A DNA stretch of 64,000 bases from Paraburkholderia phosphatilytica (GTDB lineage Bacteria > Pseudomonadota > Gammaproteobacteria > Burkholderiales > Burkholderiaceae): NCBI RefSeq assembly GCF_003443895.1, contig NZ_QQOA01000002.1:248001-312000 (forward strand), read 5' to 3'. The translations under genes were made by a program, and so were the position numbers. The number at the start of each line of letters is the position of its first letter. Positions within the stretch are counted from its first letter, which is position 1. Under the pieces are notes generated by a model. It was not told the DNA's origin. It saw only the letters and a list, made by a program, of their open reading frames with translations, and made no database searches. Shown piece after piece: positions 17,406-27,238 of this stretch.

Positions 17406-18113
17406 ATGGGTGTTCCAGCAGGCAAATTTCCCAGTAGCAATAGTCCCGGCGGCAATCCGCCCGGCCGGCCGCGCGCAGTGCGCTGGCTGACGGGTACCGT
17501 CGTCGCGATCCTGATCGTCGCGTTGCTCGCATGGCTGTACGCCACGCCGTATATCGCGCTGGATAGACTGAAACGCGCCGCGGATGCGCGCGACGCGGCA
17601 ACGGTCAATCAATACGTCGATTTCCCGTCGCTACGCGACAGCCTGAAGCAGCAGGTCACCGGTCTGCTCACGCGGCGGCTCGAAGCAAGCGGGCGAGGCA
17701 GTCCGTTCGCGGTGATCGGCGCGATGATCGGCGCGGCGCTGATCGGTCCGCTCGTCGATTCGTATGCAACGCCCGACGGTGTCGCCGCGATCCTGAATGG
17801 CATGCCGCCGCGTGGCAATCCGGGTGAGCGCCCACCCGCGCCGCCGGCAGCACCGCTTTCCGGTAGCGAAGGTCCGGCCGGCTCGAACGTGCCTGCACCG
17901 TCACAGCCGCCCGCGACGGGCAACGCGCCCGGCGCGCCAGCCCAACCGCAGGGCGCACCGCCACAGCCGCCTCAAACCACGACCGGCTATCGCGGGCTCA
18001 ATGAGTTCGTGGTGACCTACCAGCATGGCGTCGGCGATACGCGCTATTCGGCGATCTTCCGTCGCGATGGGGTGTGGTCGTGGAAATTGTCGGCGGTGGA
18101 TCTGAACGGCTGA
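17406..18113 (+). CDS. Membrane-anchored DUF2939 protein
   Basis: 235 residues. One N-terminal transmembrane helix (WLTGTVVAILIVALLAWLYA, residues 21-40) precedes the DUF2939 signature YIALDRLKRAADARD and VNQYVDFPSLRDSLKQQV. Residues about 140-185 are a Pro/Ala/Gln-rich linker, and the last 45 residues form a second small domain ending WSWKLSAVDL. Function is unknown; probably anchored in the inner membrane facing the periplasm. GGAG precedes the ATG at 17406. Confidence 0.75.
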   Translation: MGVPAGKFPSSNSPGGNPPGRPRAVRWLTGTVVAILIVALLAWLYATPYIALDRLKRAADARDAATVNQYVDFPSLRDSLKQQVTGLLTRRLEASGRGSPFAVIGAMIGAALIGPLVDSYATPDGVAAILNGMPPRGNPGERPPAPPAAPLSGSEGPAGSNVPAPSQPPATGNAPGAPAQPQGAPPQPPQTTTGYRGLNEFVVTYQHGVGDTRYSAIFRRDGVWSWKLSAVDLNG

Positions 18114-18200
18114 CGCCGCGGCGGTCGCCACGTCAACGTGACGAGCGCCGTGGGCAAGACTTCGACGCCGCGTAGCGGCGCCGAGCACCGCAGCGCGGCT

Positions 18201-18665
18201 TCAAGCCGCGGCTTGCTGCACTTCCTGAGCGGACGAGCAGGCCACGAGAATGCTGCACGACACGCGGTCGAGCAGCGGCGTGTTGCCCGCGCCCATCCAC
18301 CAGCGCGACAGGCCGGTGCGGCAGCGGTGTCCAACCACCACCAGGTCGACGTGCAACTCGTTCGCAAGGTTGGCGATTTCGTCGATCGGATGACCGAACG
18401 CGAAGTGTCCCTGCGCGCGCACGCCCCGCTCCGTCAACCAGTCGACGCCTTCCTGAAGAATGTCGCGCGCGGTTTTCTCGAAGCTGCCGCACGCGACGTC
18501 GGTCAACAGACCGGCGCTTTGCGCAATGCTCGAACGCATATCGACGACGGATAGCAGATGCGTCTCCGCCTTCAGATCCAGCGCGAGATCGGCACCGCAA
18601 CGCAGTGCTTTTCGGCCCTCGCGGGAGCCGTCGTAACAAAGCAGGATTTTCTGATAACTGGCCAT
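18201..18665 (-). CDS. Universal stress protein (UspA family)
   Basis: 154 residues with the UspA fold: N-terminal KILLCYDGSREGRKAL and the nucleotide-binding C-terminal block DLVVVGHRCRTGLSRWWMGAG. The G-x2-G-x9-G pattern is partly altered (VGHRCRTG), so ATP binding is not certain. GGGAGGGAGACC before ATG 18665 decides the start over the longer frame to 18734. Confidence 0.9.
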   Translation of the reverse strand: MASYQKILLCYDGSREGRKALRCGADLALDLKAETHLLSVVDMRSSIAQSAGLLTDVACGSFEKTARDILQEGVDWLTERGVRAQGHFAFGHPIDEIANLANELHVDLVVVGHRCRTGLSRWWMGAGNTPLLDRVSCSILVACSSAQEVQQAAA

Positions 18666-19355
18666 ATTGGTCTCCCTCCCCGCGGCATTCGCGGTAATCG
18701 ATTGAATCATGGTGCGGCGCACCCGACGTGACAAGAGATGGAAAACGCTTAGTGATCCCGTCTAGTGGTTCACCCTGAATACGTCGCACGGGTCAATGAT
18801 TGACCTGGCAATCGTCGCTGGATCCGCACGTTCATTGCACATCTGCTGCACACCCGCTGTGCGCATGCATTCTGCAAGCGCTTCAAGCGATGTGATTCCA
18901 CAGGTTCATGCACAGAAAGCACGCACAGAAGCGGGTCAACCCGCCGCACGCATGAATGGAGTAGCAAAGTCCGAACCAGGTGTGGGCCCGTGTCGGGTGC
19001 GGCCACGCCAGCATGGCCGGGTGACATGGAGCGGAGTCTCCACGCCGATGGTCCCGGATACCACGCATCCCTCAAGCGACATAAACGACAGTCGCAAGTC
19101 GATTGATTCGGCATCCGGATTATCTCGATCGAAGCCGCCAGCCGCGAAGATCAACCGGTCCATCGACGTCATCATCGTCGCGCCGCCCCGCCGCCTGCGC
19201 TGCGGCGCGGCACAACACCGATACGTTCGATGCCCTAGAATAGGCAGCCGCCTCCGCGCACACGTGGTTTTGTCCGCCATCACGTCGTCGCGCCGGCGCA
19301 TCGAGATAACGACAGGTCGCACGCTCAGCACGCGGCCGGGAGCACGCATTCATCC
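18666..19355. other. 690-base intergenic region, no gene recognised
   Basis: Lies between the divergent universal stress gene and the nodI-like gene. A 114-codon minus-strand frame at 18770-19114 lacks a ribosome site and looks like GC-frame noise. The region is somewhat less GC-rich than its neighbours and must hold both divergent promoters. No RNA gene, repeat or terminator was seen. Confidence 0.4.
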
Positions 19356-20270
19356 ATGTCAGCACCCGCCATCGAGTTTCACGACGTCAGGAAGCACTAC
19401 GGAGACAAAACGGTCGTCGACGGTCTGTCGTTCCATGTCCAGAGCGGCGAGTGCTTCGGCCTGCTGGGGCCGAACGGCGCCGGCAAAACAACCACGCTGC
19501 GCATGCTGCTCGGTATCGCCGCGCCCGATGCCGGCGCGATCCGCCTGTGCGGCGAGCCGATTCCGTCGCGCGCGCGGCATGCACGAGCGCGCGTCGGCGT
19601 CGTGCCGCAGTTCGACAATCTCGACCCCGACTTCACCGTCCGCGAGAACCTGCTCGTATTCGGCCGTTACTTCGGTCTCACCGCGGCCGAAACGCGCGCA
19701 ATGGTGCCGTCGCTGCTCGAATTCGCGCGGCTGGAGAACAAGGCGGATGCGCGGGTCAACGAACTGTCGGGCGGCATGAAGCGGCGCCTGACGCTCGCCC
19801 GCGCGCTCGTCAACGATCCCGACGTGCTGATCATGGACGAGCCGACCACCGGTCTCGATCCGCAGGCGCGCCACCTGATCTGGGAACGTCTGCGCTCGCT
19901 GCTCGCGCGCGGCAAGACGATCCTGCTGACCACGCATTTCATGGAGGAAGCCGAACGCCTGTGCGACCGGCTGTGCGTGATCGAGGAAGGGCGCAAGATT
20001 GCGGAAGGTGCGCCGAAAGAATTGATCGCGTCCGAGATCGGCTGCGACGTCGTCGAGATTTTTGGACCCGACCCGGTTGCGCTGCGCGACGAACTCGCGC
20101 CGCTGTCGGTGCGCACGGACATCAGCGGCGAGACGCTGTTCTGCTACGTCACCGATGCGCAGCCGATCCACGAGCGGCTCGCGAAACGGCCGGACCTGCG
20201 CTATATCCACCGTCCGGCGAATCTCGAGGACGTGTTCCTGCGCCTCACCGGCCGCGAGATGCAGGACTGA
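19356..20270 (+). CDS. nodI: NodI-like ABC transporter ATP-binding protein
   Basis: 304 residues. Walker [10 protein letters not shown], signature LSGGMKRRL, Walker [13 protein letters not shown] and the [19 protein letters not shown] switch match the NodI/drug-resistance exporter (DRA) subfamily, as does the C-terminal [11 protein letters not shown] motif. With NodJ it forms an exporter. In rhizobia the pair exports lipochito-oligosaccharide; closely similar pairs are common in non-nodulating Burkholderiaceae, where the substrate is unknown. No nod genes are nearby. Confidence 0.85.
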   Translation: MSAPAIEFHDVRKHYGDKTVVDGLSFHVQSGECFGLLGPNGAGKTTTLRMLLGIAAPDAGAIRLCGEPIPSRARHARARVGVVPQFDNLDPDFTVRENLLVFGRYFGLTAAETRAMVPSLLEFARLENKADARVNELSGGMKRRLTLARALVNDPDVLIMDEPTTGLDPQARHLIWERLRSLLARGKTILLTTHFMEEAERLCDRLCVIEEGRKIAEGAPKELIASEIGCDVVEIFGPDPVALRDELAPLSVRTDISGETLFCYVTDAQPIHERLAKRPDLRYIHRPANLEDVFLRLTGREMQD

Positions 20271-20327
20271 GGCATGCGCCGAAGCAACGTCACCCGATAG
20301 CGTCAACCCGACACGACACACACTTCC

Positions 20328-21155
20328 ATGGACGCCCGTACCTACGACCAACCCGACCGCGCGGCGCCATCGCGCGAACGACTCGTCGCCCTGCCCGCCA
20401 CGCCGTTCAACTGGGTGTCGGTGTGGCGCCGCAACTACCTCGTGTGGCGCAAGCTCGCGCTCGCGTCGATGTTCGGCAATCTCGCGGACCCGATGATCTA
20501 TCTGTTCGGCCTCGGCTTCGGGCTCGGTTTGATGGTGGGGCACGTGGACGGCGTGTCGTACATCGCGTTTCTCGCGGCCGGCACGGTAGCGTCGAGCGTG
20601 ATGATGTCCGCGAGCTTCGAGGCGATGTATTCGGGCTTCTCGCGCATGCACGTGCAGCGCACGTGGGAGGCGATCATGCACACGCCGCTGTCGCTCGGCG
20701 ACGTGGTGCTCGGTGAAGTGATGTGGGCCGGCAGCAAGGCGCTGCTGTCCGGTGCGGCGATCATGCTGGTGGCAGGCGTGCTCGGCTACGCGACGTTCCC
20801 GTCGATGCTGATCGCGTTGCCCGTGATCGCGCTTGCGGGCCTCGCGTTCGCGAGCGTCGCGATGATCGTGACGGCGCTCGCGCCGTCGTACGACTTCTTC
20901 ATGTTCTACCAGACGCTCGCGCTCACGCCGATGCTGCTGCTCTCCGGCGTGTTCTTCCCGCTCGCGCAATTGCCGGCAGCCGCACGCGCCGTCGCGCAGG
21001 TGCTGCCGCTTGCGAACGCGGTGGAACTGATCCGCCCGGCGATGCTGGGCCGCCCGCTCGACGACCCATGGCTGCATCTGGGCGTGCTGGCCGCCTATAC
21101 GGTGGTGGCGTTCCTGATCGCGGCCGTGCTGTTCCGGCGGCGCATGATGCGCTGA
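20328..21155 (+). CDS. nodJ: NodJ-like ABC-2 type transport permease
   Basis: 275 residues with six predicted membrane helices and the ABC-2 permease pattern. Typical NodJ segments are [31 protein letters not shown] and [14 protein letters not shown]. It starts 57 bases after nodI, and together they form the NodIJ-type exporter. Confidence 0.86.
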   Translation: MDARTYDQPDRAAPSRERLVALPATPFNWVSVWRRNYLVWRKLALASMFGNLADPMIYLFGLGFGLGLMVGHVDGVSYIAFLAAGTVASSVMMSASFEAMYSGFSRMHVQRTWEAIMHTPLSLGDVVLGEVMWAGSKALLSGAAIMLVAGVLGYATFPSMLIALPVIALAGLAFASVAMIVTALAPSYDFFMFYQTLALTPMLLLSGVFFPLAQLPAAARAVAQVLPLANAVELIRPAMLGRPLDDPWLHLGVLAAYTVVAFLIAAVLFRRRMMR

Positions 21156-21215
21156 CCTGACCGCTTTCGGCGCTCACGCGAGCCGCTGCCCCCTGTAGCA
21201 CGACGACGTAGAAAC

Positions 21216-21638
21216 TCAGTCTTCGTCGTCGGACCAGGGGATATCGACGTCCGAGATGAACGCGACGGTGGCGAACGGGCCGCCGTCCTGCCGGCCGAGC
21301 TTGCCGTCGGCGCGATGCCATTCGACGCGAAACACCGTGGCCGGCGTGTCGGACAGCAGACGGACCGTGCGGACTTCGTCGGGATCGGCCTCTTCGACCG
21401 GACCGTCGAGCGACACGAGGAGCGTCTGCGGCCACAGGCCATCGGCCGGGTCATAGATGCGGTCGCCGTCGGGAACGGACGTGGAGGCTTCGACGCCGAT
21501 CGTGCCGGATGCCTCGACGATCATCTTGCCGAGCGCGCGAAGCAGCGCGGTGGCGCGGGCGGAATTCGCCTGACGGATCGCGAGGTCGCCGCGGGTGAGC
21601 GCCTGCTCAAGCTTCGGATTGGTTTTTTGCTGCGCCAT
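21216..21638 (-). CDS. Hypothetical cytoplasmic protein
   Basis: 140 residues, acidic, no signal or membrane segment. It begins MAQQKTNPKLEQALTRGD and ends in the acidic tail PWSDDED. CAGGAAAACG before ATG 21638 supports the start. No domain is recognised. It is convergent with nodJ and upstream of tas on the same strand. Confidence 0.7.
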   Translation of the reverse strand: MAQQKTNPKLEQALTRGDLAIRQANSARATALLRALGKMIVEASGTIGVEASTSVPDGDRIYDPADGLWPQTLLVSLDGPVEEADPDEVRTVRLLSDTPATVFRVEWHRADGKLGRQDGGPFATVAFISDVDIPWSDDED

Positions 21639-21869
21639 TCGTTTTCCTGGATTCAAAAGACTGTCCGGCCGCCGGAACCGGCCCAATTGCGACTCCACCG
21701 CGACCCCATCGCGCCCCGACCGGACCTGTCCGTCGAATCGTACCACTGGCGGGCGCGCCGCCGGGCATCGCATGATCACAGGATAGTCAACTTGCGACGG
21801 GTCACGGCGGCGATGCGCGTTTTCTTTGCCGTTTGCCGCCCGAGGGCGGCCAGGGGCCGCTTTGGTCCA

Positions 21870-22922
21870 TCAAGGCGCCGGGTTCGGCTGCCGGTCGTGG
21901 AGCGCGTCGATCTCGGCGAGGATCTCCGGCGACAGCTTCACGTCGACGCTCGCGATGTTCTCCTTCAGCTGCGCGATCGACGTCGCGCCGATCAGGTTGC
22001 TGGTGGTGAACGGCCGGCTGTTGACGAACACGAGCGCGAGCTGCGCGGGCGACAGCTCATGGCGCTTCGCGAGCGCGACGTAGCGCGAGATCGCCTCGAT
22101 GGACTGCGGCTTGCTATAGCGCGCGAAGCGTTCGAACAGCGTGATGCGCGCGCCCTCGGGCCGCGCCCCGCCCTCGTACTTGCCCGACAGCCAGCCGAAC
22201 GCCATCGGCGAATACGCGAGCAGGCCCACGCCTTCGCGATGCGTGAACTCCGACAGGCCCGTTTCGAACGTGCGGTTCACGAGGCTGTACGGATTCTGGA
22301 TGCTGACGATGCGCGGCAGACCGAGCTTTTCCGCGGCGCGGAGAAACTGCGCGACGCCCCACGGCGTTTCGTTCGACACGCCGATATGGCGCACCTTGCC
22401 CGCCTTCACGAAGTCCGCGAGCACCGACAGCGTTTCCTCGATCGGCACCGTGTACGCGTCGTCCACCCACGGATACGCGCCGCGGCCGAAGGTCGTCGTG
22501 CTGCGATCGGGCCAGTGCAGCTGGTACAGGTCGACGTAGTCCGTCTGCAGACGCGCGAGGCTGCCTTCAAGCGCTTCGGTCAGGTTCTTGCGGTCGAACT
22601 GGTTGCCCTCGCCACGAATATGACGCGGGTTATGCGGCTGACGCGCGGGACCCGCGATCTTCGTGGCCAGCACGATCGAATCGCGGCGCGCCTGGTTCTT
22701 TGCGAGCCACGTGCCGATGTAGCGCTCGGTCAGCCCTTGCGTCTCCGGACGCGGCGGCACCGGGTACATTTCGGCCGCGTCGATCAGCGTCACGCCACGC
22801 TCGAGCGCGTAGTCGATCTGCGCGTGCGCGTCGCTTTCCGTGTTCTGTTCGCCCCACGTCATTGTGCCGAGGCCGATCAGGCTCACCTGCACGTCTGAAT
22901 TGCCGAGTCTGCGGTATTCCAT
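21870..22922 (-). CDS. tas: NADP(H)-dependent aldo-keto reductase, Tas type
   Basis: 350 residues, a TIM-barrel aldo-keto reductase close to Tas/YghZ. The N-terminal MEYRRLGNSDVQVSLIGLGT, DAAEMYP (catalytic Asp/Tyr), QLHWPDR and the NADP-binding IGATSIAQL late in the protein are all present. Tas has been linked to tyrosine prototrophy suppression in E. coli; the natural substrate is unknown. Confidence 0.9.
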   Translation of the reverse strand: MEYRRLGNSDVQVSLIGLGTMTWGEQNTESDAHAQIDYALERGVTLIDAAEMYPVPPRPETQGLTERYIGTWLAKNQARRDSIVLATKIAGPARQPHNPRHIRGEGNQFDRKNLTEALEGSLARLQTDYVDLYQLHWPDRSTTTFGRGAYPWVDDAYTVPIEETLSVLADFVKAGKVRHIGVSNETPWGVAQFLRAAEKLGLPRIVSIQNPYSLVNRTFETGLSEFTHREGVGLLAYSPMAFGWLSGKYEGGARPEGARITLFERFARYSKPQSIEAISRYVALAKRHELSPAQLALVFVNSRPFTTSNLIGATSIAQLKENIASVDVKLSPEILAEIDALHDRQPNPAP

Positions 22923-23222
22923 CGAAAGTCCTGTCTGGTGAACGGTTGGGTGCGCCGTTGAGTGCGGTCCGCAGCGAAACTACTGAACCCGCGAAGTTAC
23001 CACGGCAGCGCGACAGTTGCAGGCTCGCCGGGACGGCCGCCGACACATACCGCAGCGATGCCCAACCCGCGAGCAACCGTCCGAAGGCGTGCGCCATCGC
23101 ACAGTCGCACCCGGGCCGCGCGGCTAGAGTCCACAGGGTCGGCCAACGCGATGCTGTCAGAAGAAAAACATCGCCTCGTCGCCGCGCAGCGTCCATCTGC
23201 GTCGCCCCCGGGGAACACACTC

Positions 23223-24779
23223 ATGATCTTTCGCAATGTCATTCAGATAGAACGCGCCCGTCAGGCGCCGCCGACTGCCGCTCACCTTGCCTACCGTCCC
23301 GCGCACGCGCGCGAAACGGCGATCGCGGTCGGGCTGTTCGGTCTCCTGCCGTTCGTCGCGATGCTGCTGCTCGTGCTCGGCACGACACACGGCAATTTCA
23401 CGTACACGCTCGACGATCCGTACATCCATCTCGCACTCGCGCGAAACCTGTGGCATGGCCATTACGGGATCAATGCGAGCGAGCTGTCGGCGCCGAGTTC
23501 GAGCATTTTGTGGCCGTTCCTGCTGGCGCCGTTCGCGACGCTTGGCGCGGCGTTCGAATACGTGCCGCTCGCGATCAACGCCGTGTGCCTGTTCGCGACC
23601 GTCGCGGTGATTCACCGGATGTTCGCGGGAATGCCGGCAACGCCGCGCTACACGATCACGGCGCTGCTGACGCTCTCGCTGAATCTGGTCGGGCTGGTGT
23701 TCACGGGGATGGAGCACAGCCTGCAGGTGCTGCTGACCGCCGTCGCGATCCTGCCGGTGCTGCCGGTGCTCAGAAAGCGCTTCGAAGCGACTGCGACGCT
23801 GCCGTTTCACGTGATCGCGGCGATCACGCTGCTGCCGCTCGTGCGCTACGAGGGGCTCGCGATCTCGGTGCCGGTGCTGGCGTTCCTCTTCGTGCGCGGA
23901 TACCGGCGCGAGGCGATCGTGTCGATGTCGATCATCGGCGTGGTGATGGTCGGCTTCTCGCTGTTCCTGTACGCGAACGGGCTCGGGCTGCTGCCTTCTT
24001 CGGTGATGGCGAAGACGGGGCTCGGCCAGACGGCCGCGCTGCTCGCGAACCTGCGCTCGAATCTGGTGATCTATGGCTTCCTCGCGATTCCGCTCGCGTG
24101 GGTGCTGCGCGTGTTGTGGAGAACGGATCGCGCGCGCTTCGGCGTGGTGCTCGCGGCGAGCGTGCTGTACTTCCTGTTCGGCCGCAATGGCTGGTTCGGG
24201 CGCTACGAGGTGTTCTATCTGCTGTTCGTCGTCGCGATGAGCGCGCGGCTCGCGCTGCGCGTGGGCGGCAAGCTGTTGCCGGCGATGCTGCTGCTGCCGC
24301 TCGCGCTTTCGATGCTCGTGAAGCCGACGTTGCAGACGCCGTTCGCGGCAGCCAACGTCGCGTCGCAACAGGCGCAAACGGCGCGGCTCGCGCGGATGCT
24401 GAACGCGCCGGTGGCAGTGAACGACCTTGGGCTCGTCGCGCTGCGTTCGGGGCAGTACACGCTCGACCTGTGGGGGCTCGGTTCCGCCGACGCGCTGCGG
24501 CACCGGGTGGCGCACGATCCTGCATCGAACTGGATGCCGGCGCTGATGGCCGCGCATCACGTGCGCTATGCGTTCGTGTATAGCGCGTGGTTTCCGGACC
24601 GGCCGGCTTCGTGGATCAAGGTGGGTGAGCTGGTTTTGAATCAGAAGCGGGTTACGGCGGACGATTCTGTCGTGAGTCTTTATGCGACTGATCCGGCTGC
24701 GGCGGAGACGCTGAGGAATATGTTGGTGGATTTTGGCGCGCAGCGGGAGTGGGAGGCGTATTCGGTGAAGGTGGAGTGA
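23223..24779 (+). CDS. Polytopic membrane protein, GT-C glycosyltransferase-like
   Basis: 518 residues from ATG 23223 (an alternative ATG at 23151 adds 24). After a basic N-terminus there are about 9-10 membrane helices. The first extracytoplasmic loop has LDDPYIHLALARNLWHG, an Asp-Asp loop as in GT-C lipid-linked sugar transferases. A C-terminal soluble domain of about 130 residues follows. It probably transfers a sugar from a polyprenyl donor at the periplasmic face. Family assignment is by topology and the DD loop only. Confidence 0.65.
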   Translation: MIFRNVIQIERARQAPPTAAHLAYRPAHARETAIAVGLFGLLPFVAMLLLVLGTTHGNFTYTLDDPYIHLALARNLWHGHYGINASELSAPSSSILWPFLLAPFATLGAAFEYVPLAINAVCLFATVAVIHRMFAGMPATPRYTITALLTLSLNLVGLVFTGMEHSLQVLLTAVAILPVLPVLRKRFEATATLPFHVIAAITLLPLVRYEGLAISVPVLAFLFVRGYRREAIVSMSIIGVVMVGFSLFLYANGLGLLPSSVMAKTGLGQTAALLANLRSNLVIYGFLAIPLAWVLRVLWRTDRARFGVVLAASVLYFLFGRNGWFGRYEVFYLLFVVAMSARLALRVGGKLLPAMLLLPLALSMLVKPTLQTPFAAANVASQQAQTARLARMLNAPVAVNDLGLVALRSGQYTLDLWGLGSADALRHRVAHDPASNWMPALMAAHHVRYAFVYSAWFPDRPASWIKVGELVLNQKRVTADDSVVSLYATDPAAAETLRNMLVDFGAQREWEAYSVKVE

Positions 24780-24833
24780 GGGGGAGTGAAGGGGAAGCAA
24801 TAGCGGCCGACGGTATGGGTCGGCTTGTGACAG

Positions 24834-24860
24834 ATGGCGGCGCGGATGCGCCGCCATTTT
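24834..24860 (+). terminator. Intrinsic terminator
   Basis: Perfect 10-bp stem ATGGCGGCGC / GCGCCGCCAT with loop GGAT, followed by TTTT. It closes the membrane-protein gene before the convergent small gene. Confidence 0.75.
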
Positions 24861-24874
24861 CACTTGTACGCTCG

Positions 24875-25165
24875 CTACTTCGCAATCGCCGCACTAGCCG
24901 GCGGCGGCGCATGCAACATCCGGTCGTTGGTGGTCTGGTCGGGACGCTTGATCGGCATGTTGTCGGGGTTGTGCGCGCTTGCGCCGCTCGCGGCGGATTG
25001 CGGCGGCTTCACCATCGATGCGTCGGCGCCGTCGCTGCCGCTGGCCGCTGGCTCCTTCTGCGCGAACGCCATCACGCTCGTGCACGCGCAAGCCGCGAAT
25101 ACAGCCACGCGAGCCGCGATCGCCGCGACAGTCGATGCATGCTGCGTGAAATGAATGCGGTTCAT
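24875..25165 (-). CDS. Small secreted hypothetical protein
   Basis: 96 residues. Residues 1-37 form a signal peptide (basic start, then AAIAARVAVFAACACTSVMAFA). The mature part is short, hydrophilic and Ser/Ala/Pro-rich with no domain, probably disordered. CTGGGAGCG before ATG 25165 supports the start; the longer frame to 25276 has no family support. Function unknown. Confidence 0.65.
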   Translation of the reverse strand: MNRIHFTQHASTVAAIAARVAVFAACACTSVMAFAQKEPAASGSDGADASMVKPPQSAASGASAHNPDNMPIKRPDQTTNDRMLHAPPPASAAIAK

Positions 25166-25333
25166 TCGATCGCTCCCAGGCGGCGCCCTCGCCGCCAAGT
25201 GACTAGTCTCTCGCCGAGTGGACTCCGCGCCTCGCAGCAAGTTCGCAGGTCTCGCGCGAATCCGGTACGACATCACCGCTGGTCAAGCAATGCCCGGACC
25301 TCGGTCCGGCGAAGCGTCGATCAACAGTCGATC

Positions 25334-25361
25334 AAAACAAAAACGCCACCCGAAGGTGGCG
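25334..25361 (-). terminator. Intrinsic terminator of the small exported-protein gene
   Basis: On the minus strand CGCCACC-TTCG-GGTGGCG (25361-25344) is followed by TTTTTGTTTT (25343-25334). It has a perfect 7-bp stem with a stable TTCG loop, 75 bases past the stop of the 25436-25699 gene. Confidence 0.88.
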
Positions 25362-25435
25362 CTTTCAACTTCTCTATCCAGCGTTGGACGGGAACGTCTC
25401 CCGTCCGGTACCCATCGAGTGGATACGGCCGGCGA

Positions 25436-25699
25436 TCAGTGACCGAAGAATACAGCCTGGTTGGCCGGCGTACGGACACCCGATTGCGACGACACGTTGT
25501 TCACGCCGCCGTAAGCCGAGTTGTCGCGAGCAGCGTTCTGCTCGGCGGCAACCGTCTGTGCGCTTTGGCCTTGTTGCGAAGCCGGGGCGCCGATGGTCGG
25601 GTTGTAGTGGGGAGCCGGGCCGTAGCCGCTTGCGAAAGCAGGAGCAGCAAAGGCGGTCGAAGCAACGATCAGGGCAGCAGCGATAAGCTTGGTGTTCAT
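25436..25699 (-). CDS. Small secreted protein, Burkholderia-type
   Basis: 87 residues with a clean signal peptide (KLIAAALIVASTAFAAPAFA, cleavage after residue 23). The mature peptide of about 64 residues is rich in Gly, Asn and Gln (YGPAPHYNPTIGAPASQQG). GGAGGTAAC precedes the ATG. It resembles the many small exported proteins of Burkholderia with unknown function. It has its own terminator, so it is a monocistronic, probably well expressed gene. Confidence 0.75.
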   Translation of the reverse strand: MNTKLIAAALIVASTAFAAPAFASGYGPAPHYNPTIGAPASQQGQSAQTVAAEQNAARDNSAYGGVNNVSSQSGVRTPANQAVFFGH

Positions 25700-25993
25700 G
25701 GTGTTACCTCCAATAGAGTTTTCGGGTTACGAAAGACGCTGCGGAAGCGAGGTCGGTTACGTCGCGTTGCAACATCGATGAGATGCAGTGTATACCCCTA
25801 CTATCGATTCTTTGTCTCGATAATTTGAATTTACTATTCCTTCGCTGGGAACAATGGCAAGAAGCCTTGTGGGACGGGGATTTCAATAGGGCGCAATGGG
25901 TCCGTCGAGGCTCACGACGCCGGTTGCGGTAAAATGCAAGGTCGCTTTTCAGCCCGCTTTACCGCGCTTTTAGCCTTTCCGAACCCGCTTTTT

Positions 25994-26995
25994 ATGCCTT
26001 TTGATCAAGTTTCCAGCCCGCGTCGCGTCACCGTGGCGCCGATGATGGATTGGACCGACCGCCATTGCCGCTCGCTGCACCGGATGCTGTCCCGCCACGC
26101 CTGGCTCTACACGGAGATGGTGACGACGGGTGCGCTGATCCACGGCGACGTGGCGCGGCACCTCGCCTTCACGGCGGACGAAGCGCCCGTCGCGCTGCAG
26201 CTCGGCGGCAGCGAGCCGGACGACCTCGCGCGTTCGGCGAAGCTCGGCGAGCAGTGGGGCTACGACGAAATCAACCTGAACTGCGGCTGCCCGTCGGAAC
26301 GGGTGCAGCGCGGCGCGTTCGGCGCGTGCCTGATGAACGAGCCGCAACTGGTGGCGGACTGCGTGAAGGCGATGCGTGACGTTGTCTCGGTGCCGGTGAC
26401 GGTGAAGCACCGGATCGGCGTCGATGCGGTCGAGGAATACGGCTTCGTGCGCGACTTCGTCGGCACGGTGTCCGAGGCGGGCTGCGAGGTGTTCATCGTG
26501 CACGCGCGCAACGCGATCCTGAAGGGCCTGAGCCCGAAGGAGAATCGCGAGATTCCGCCGCTCAAGTACGAGTACGCGTATCAGCTGAAGCGCGACTTCC
26601 CGGCGCTCGAGATCATCATCAACGGCGGCATCAAGACGCTCGATGAAATCGACGCGCACCTGAAACATGTCGATGGTGTGATGCTCGGTCGCGAGGCGTA
26701 TCACAACCCGTATCTGCTCGCGGACATCGATGCGCGTTTCTACGGCTCCACCGAAACGCCGCTTACGCGCGAACAGGTCGAGGAAAAGCTGATCGCGTAC
26801 TGCGCGGCCGAACTCGCGCGCGGCACGTATCTGGGCGCGATCGTGCGACATGCGCTGGGGCTGTATCGCGGTGTGTCAGGCGCGCGTGGCTGGCGCCGTG
26901 TGCTTTCGGACAACAAGGCGCTCGCGCGCGCCGATCTCGCGATCTTCGATGAAGCGCGTCGTCATCTGCGCGAGCCGAGCGAAATGTTTGAATAA
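25994..26995 (+). CDS. dusA: tRNA-dihydrouridine(20/20a) synthase
   Basis: 333 residues. The FMN-binding TIM barrel begins RRVTVAPMMDWTDRHCRSLH. The catalytic cysteine is in NLNCGCPSERVQ, and the DusA-specific HARNAILKGLSPKENREIPPL loop is complete. It reduces uridine 20 in the D-loop of tRNAs. The ATG at 25994 is chosen because homologs begin close to the SPRRVTVAPM segment; the frame opens at 25934. tRNA-His lies immediately downstream. Confidence 0.95.
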   Translation: MPFDQVSSPRRVTVAPMMDWTDRHCRSLHRMLSRHAWLYTEMVTTGALIHGDVARHLAFTADEAPVALQLGGSEPDDLARSAKLGEQWGYDEINLNCGCPSERVQRGAFGACLMNEPQLVADCVKAMRDVVSVPVTVKHRIGVDAVEEYGFVRDFVGTVSEAGCEVFIVHARNAILKGLSPKENREIPPLKYEYAYQLKRDFPALEIIINGGIKTLDEIDAHLKHVDGVMLGREAYHNPYLLADIDARFYGSTETPLTREQVEEKLIAYCAAELARGTYLGAIVRHALGLYRGVSGARGWRRVLSDNKALARADLAIFDEARRHLREPSEMFE

Positions 26996-27023
26996 GGGGC
27001 TAGGCAAACGCAAAAGTCGTTTG

Positions 27024-27029
27024 TATAAT
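27024..27029 (+). promoter_or_regulatory. -10 element of the tRNA-His gene
   Basis: A perfect TATAAT in GC-rich DNA, 54 bases before the mature tRNA. No good -35 element is evident at 17 bases (TAGGCA). Confidence 0.5.
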
Positions 27030-27082
27030 CTCGCTTCTTGATCGGTGAGCCATTTCTCGGTGAGCCAAACAAGTTGGTCAGT

Positions 27083-27159
27083 GGTGGCTGTAGCTCAGTT
27101 GGTAGAGTCCAGGATTGTGATTCCTGTCGTCGTGGGTTCGAGTCCCATCAGCCACCCCA
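27083..27159 (+). tRNA. tRNA-His (GTG)
   Basis: 77 bases including an encoded CCA. The acceptor stem GTGGCTG / CAGCCAC has the extra G-1 at 27083 opposite C73, the identity mark of tRNA-His. D-loop AGCTCAGTTGGTAGAGT, anticodon stem CAGGA/TCCTG with loop TTGTGAT (anticodon GTG at 27117-27119), and T-arm GTGGGTTCGAGTCCCAT are all canonical. Confidence 0.97.
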
Positions 27160-27238
27160 ACTTACTTCTCGCTGTAGCAAATCCCTCTGCAGTTCTCAGC
27201 GTAGTTGTCAGTACTACCCGTTCTACCCTTTCCTCGCG

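Noticed and set aside
18770-19114. 114-codon minus-strand frame in the gap before nodI
   Set aside because: No ribosome site, Cys/Arg-rich noise, no recognisable family.
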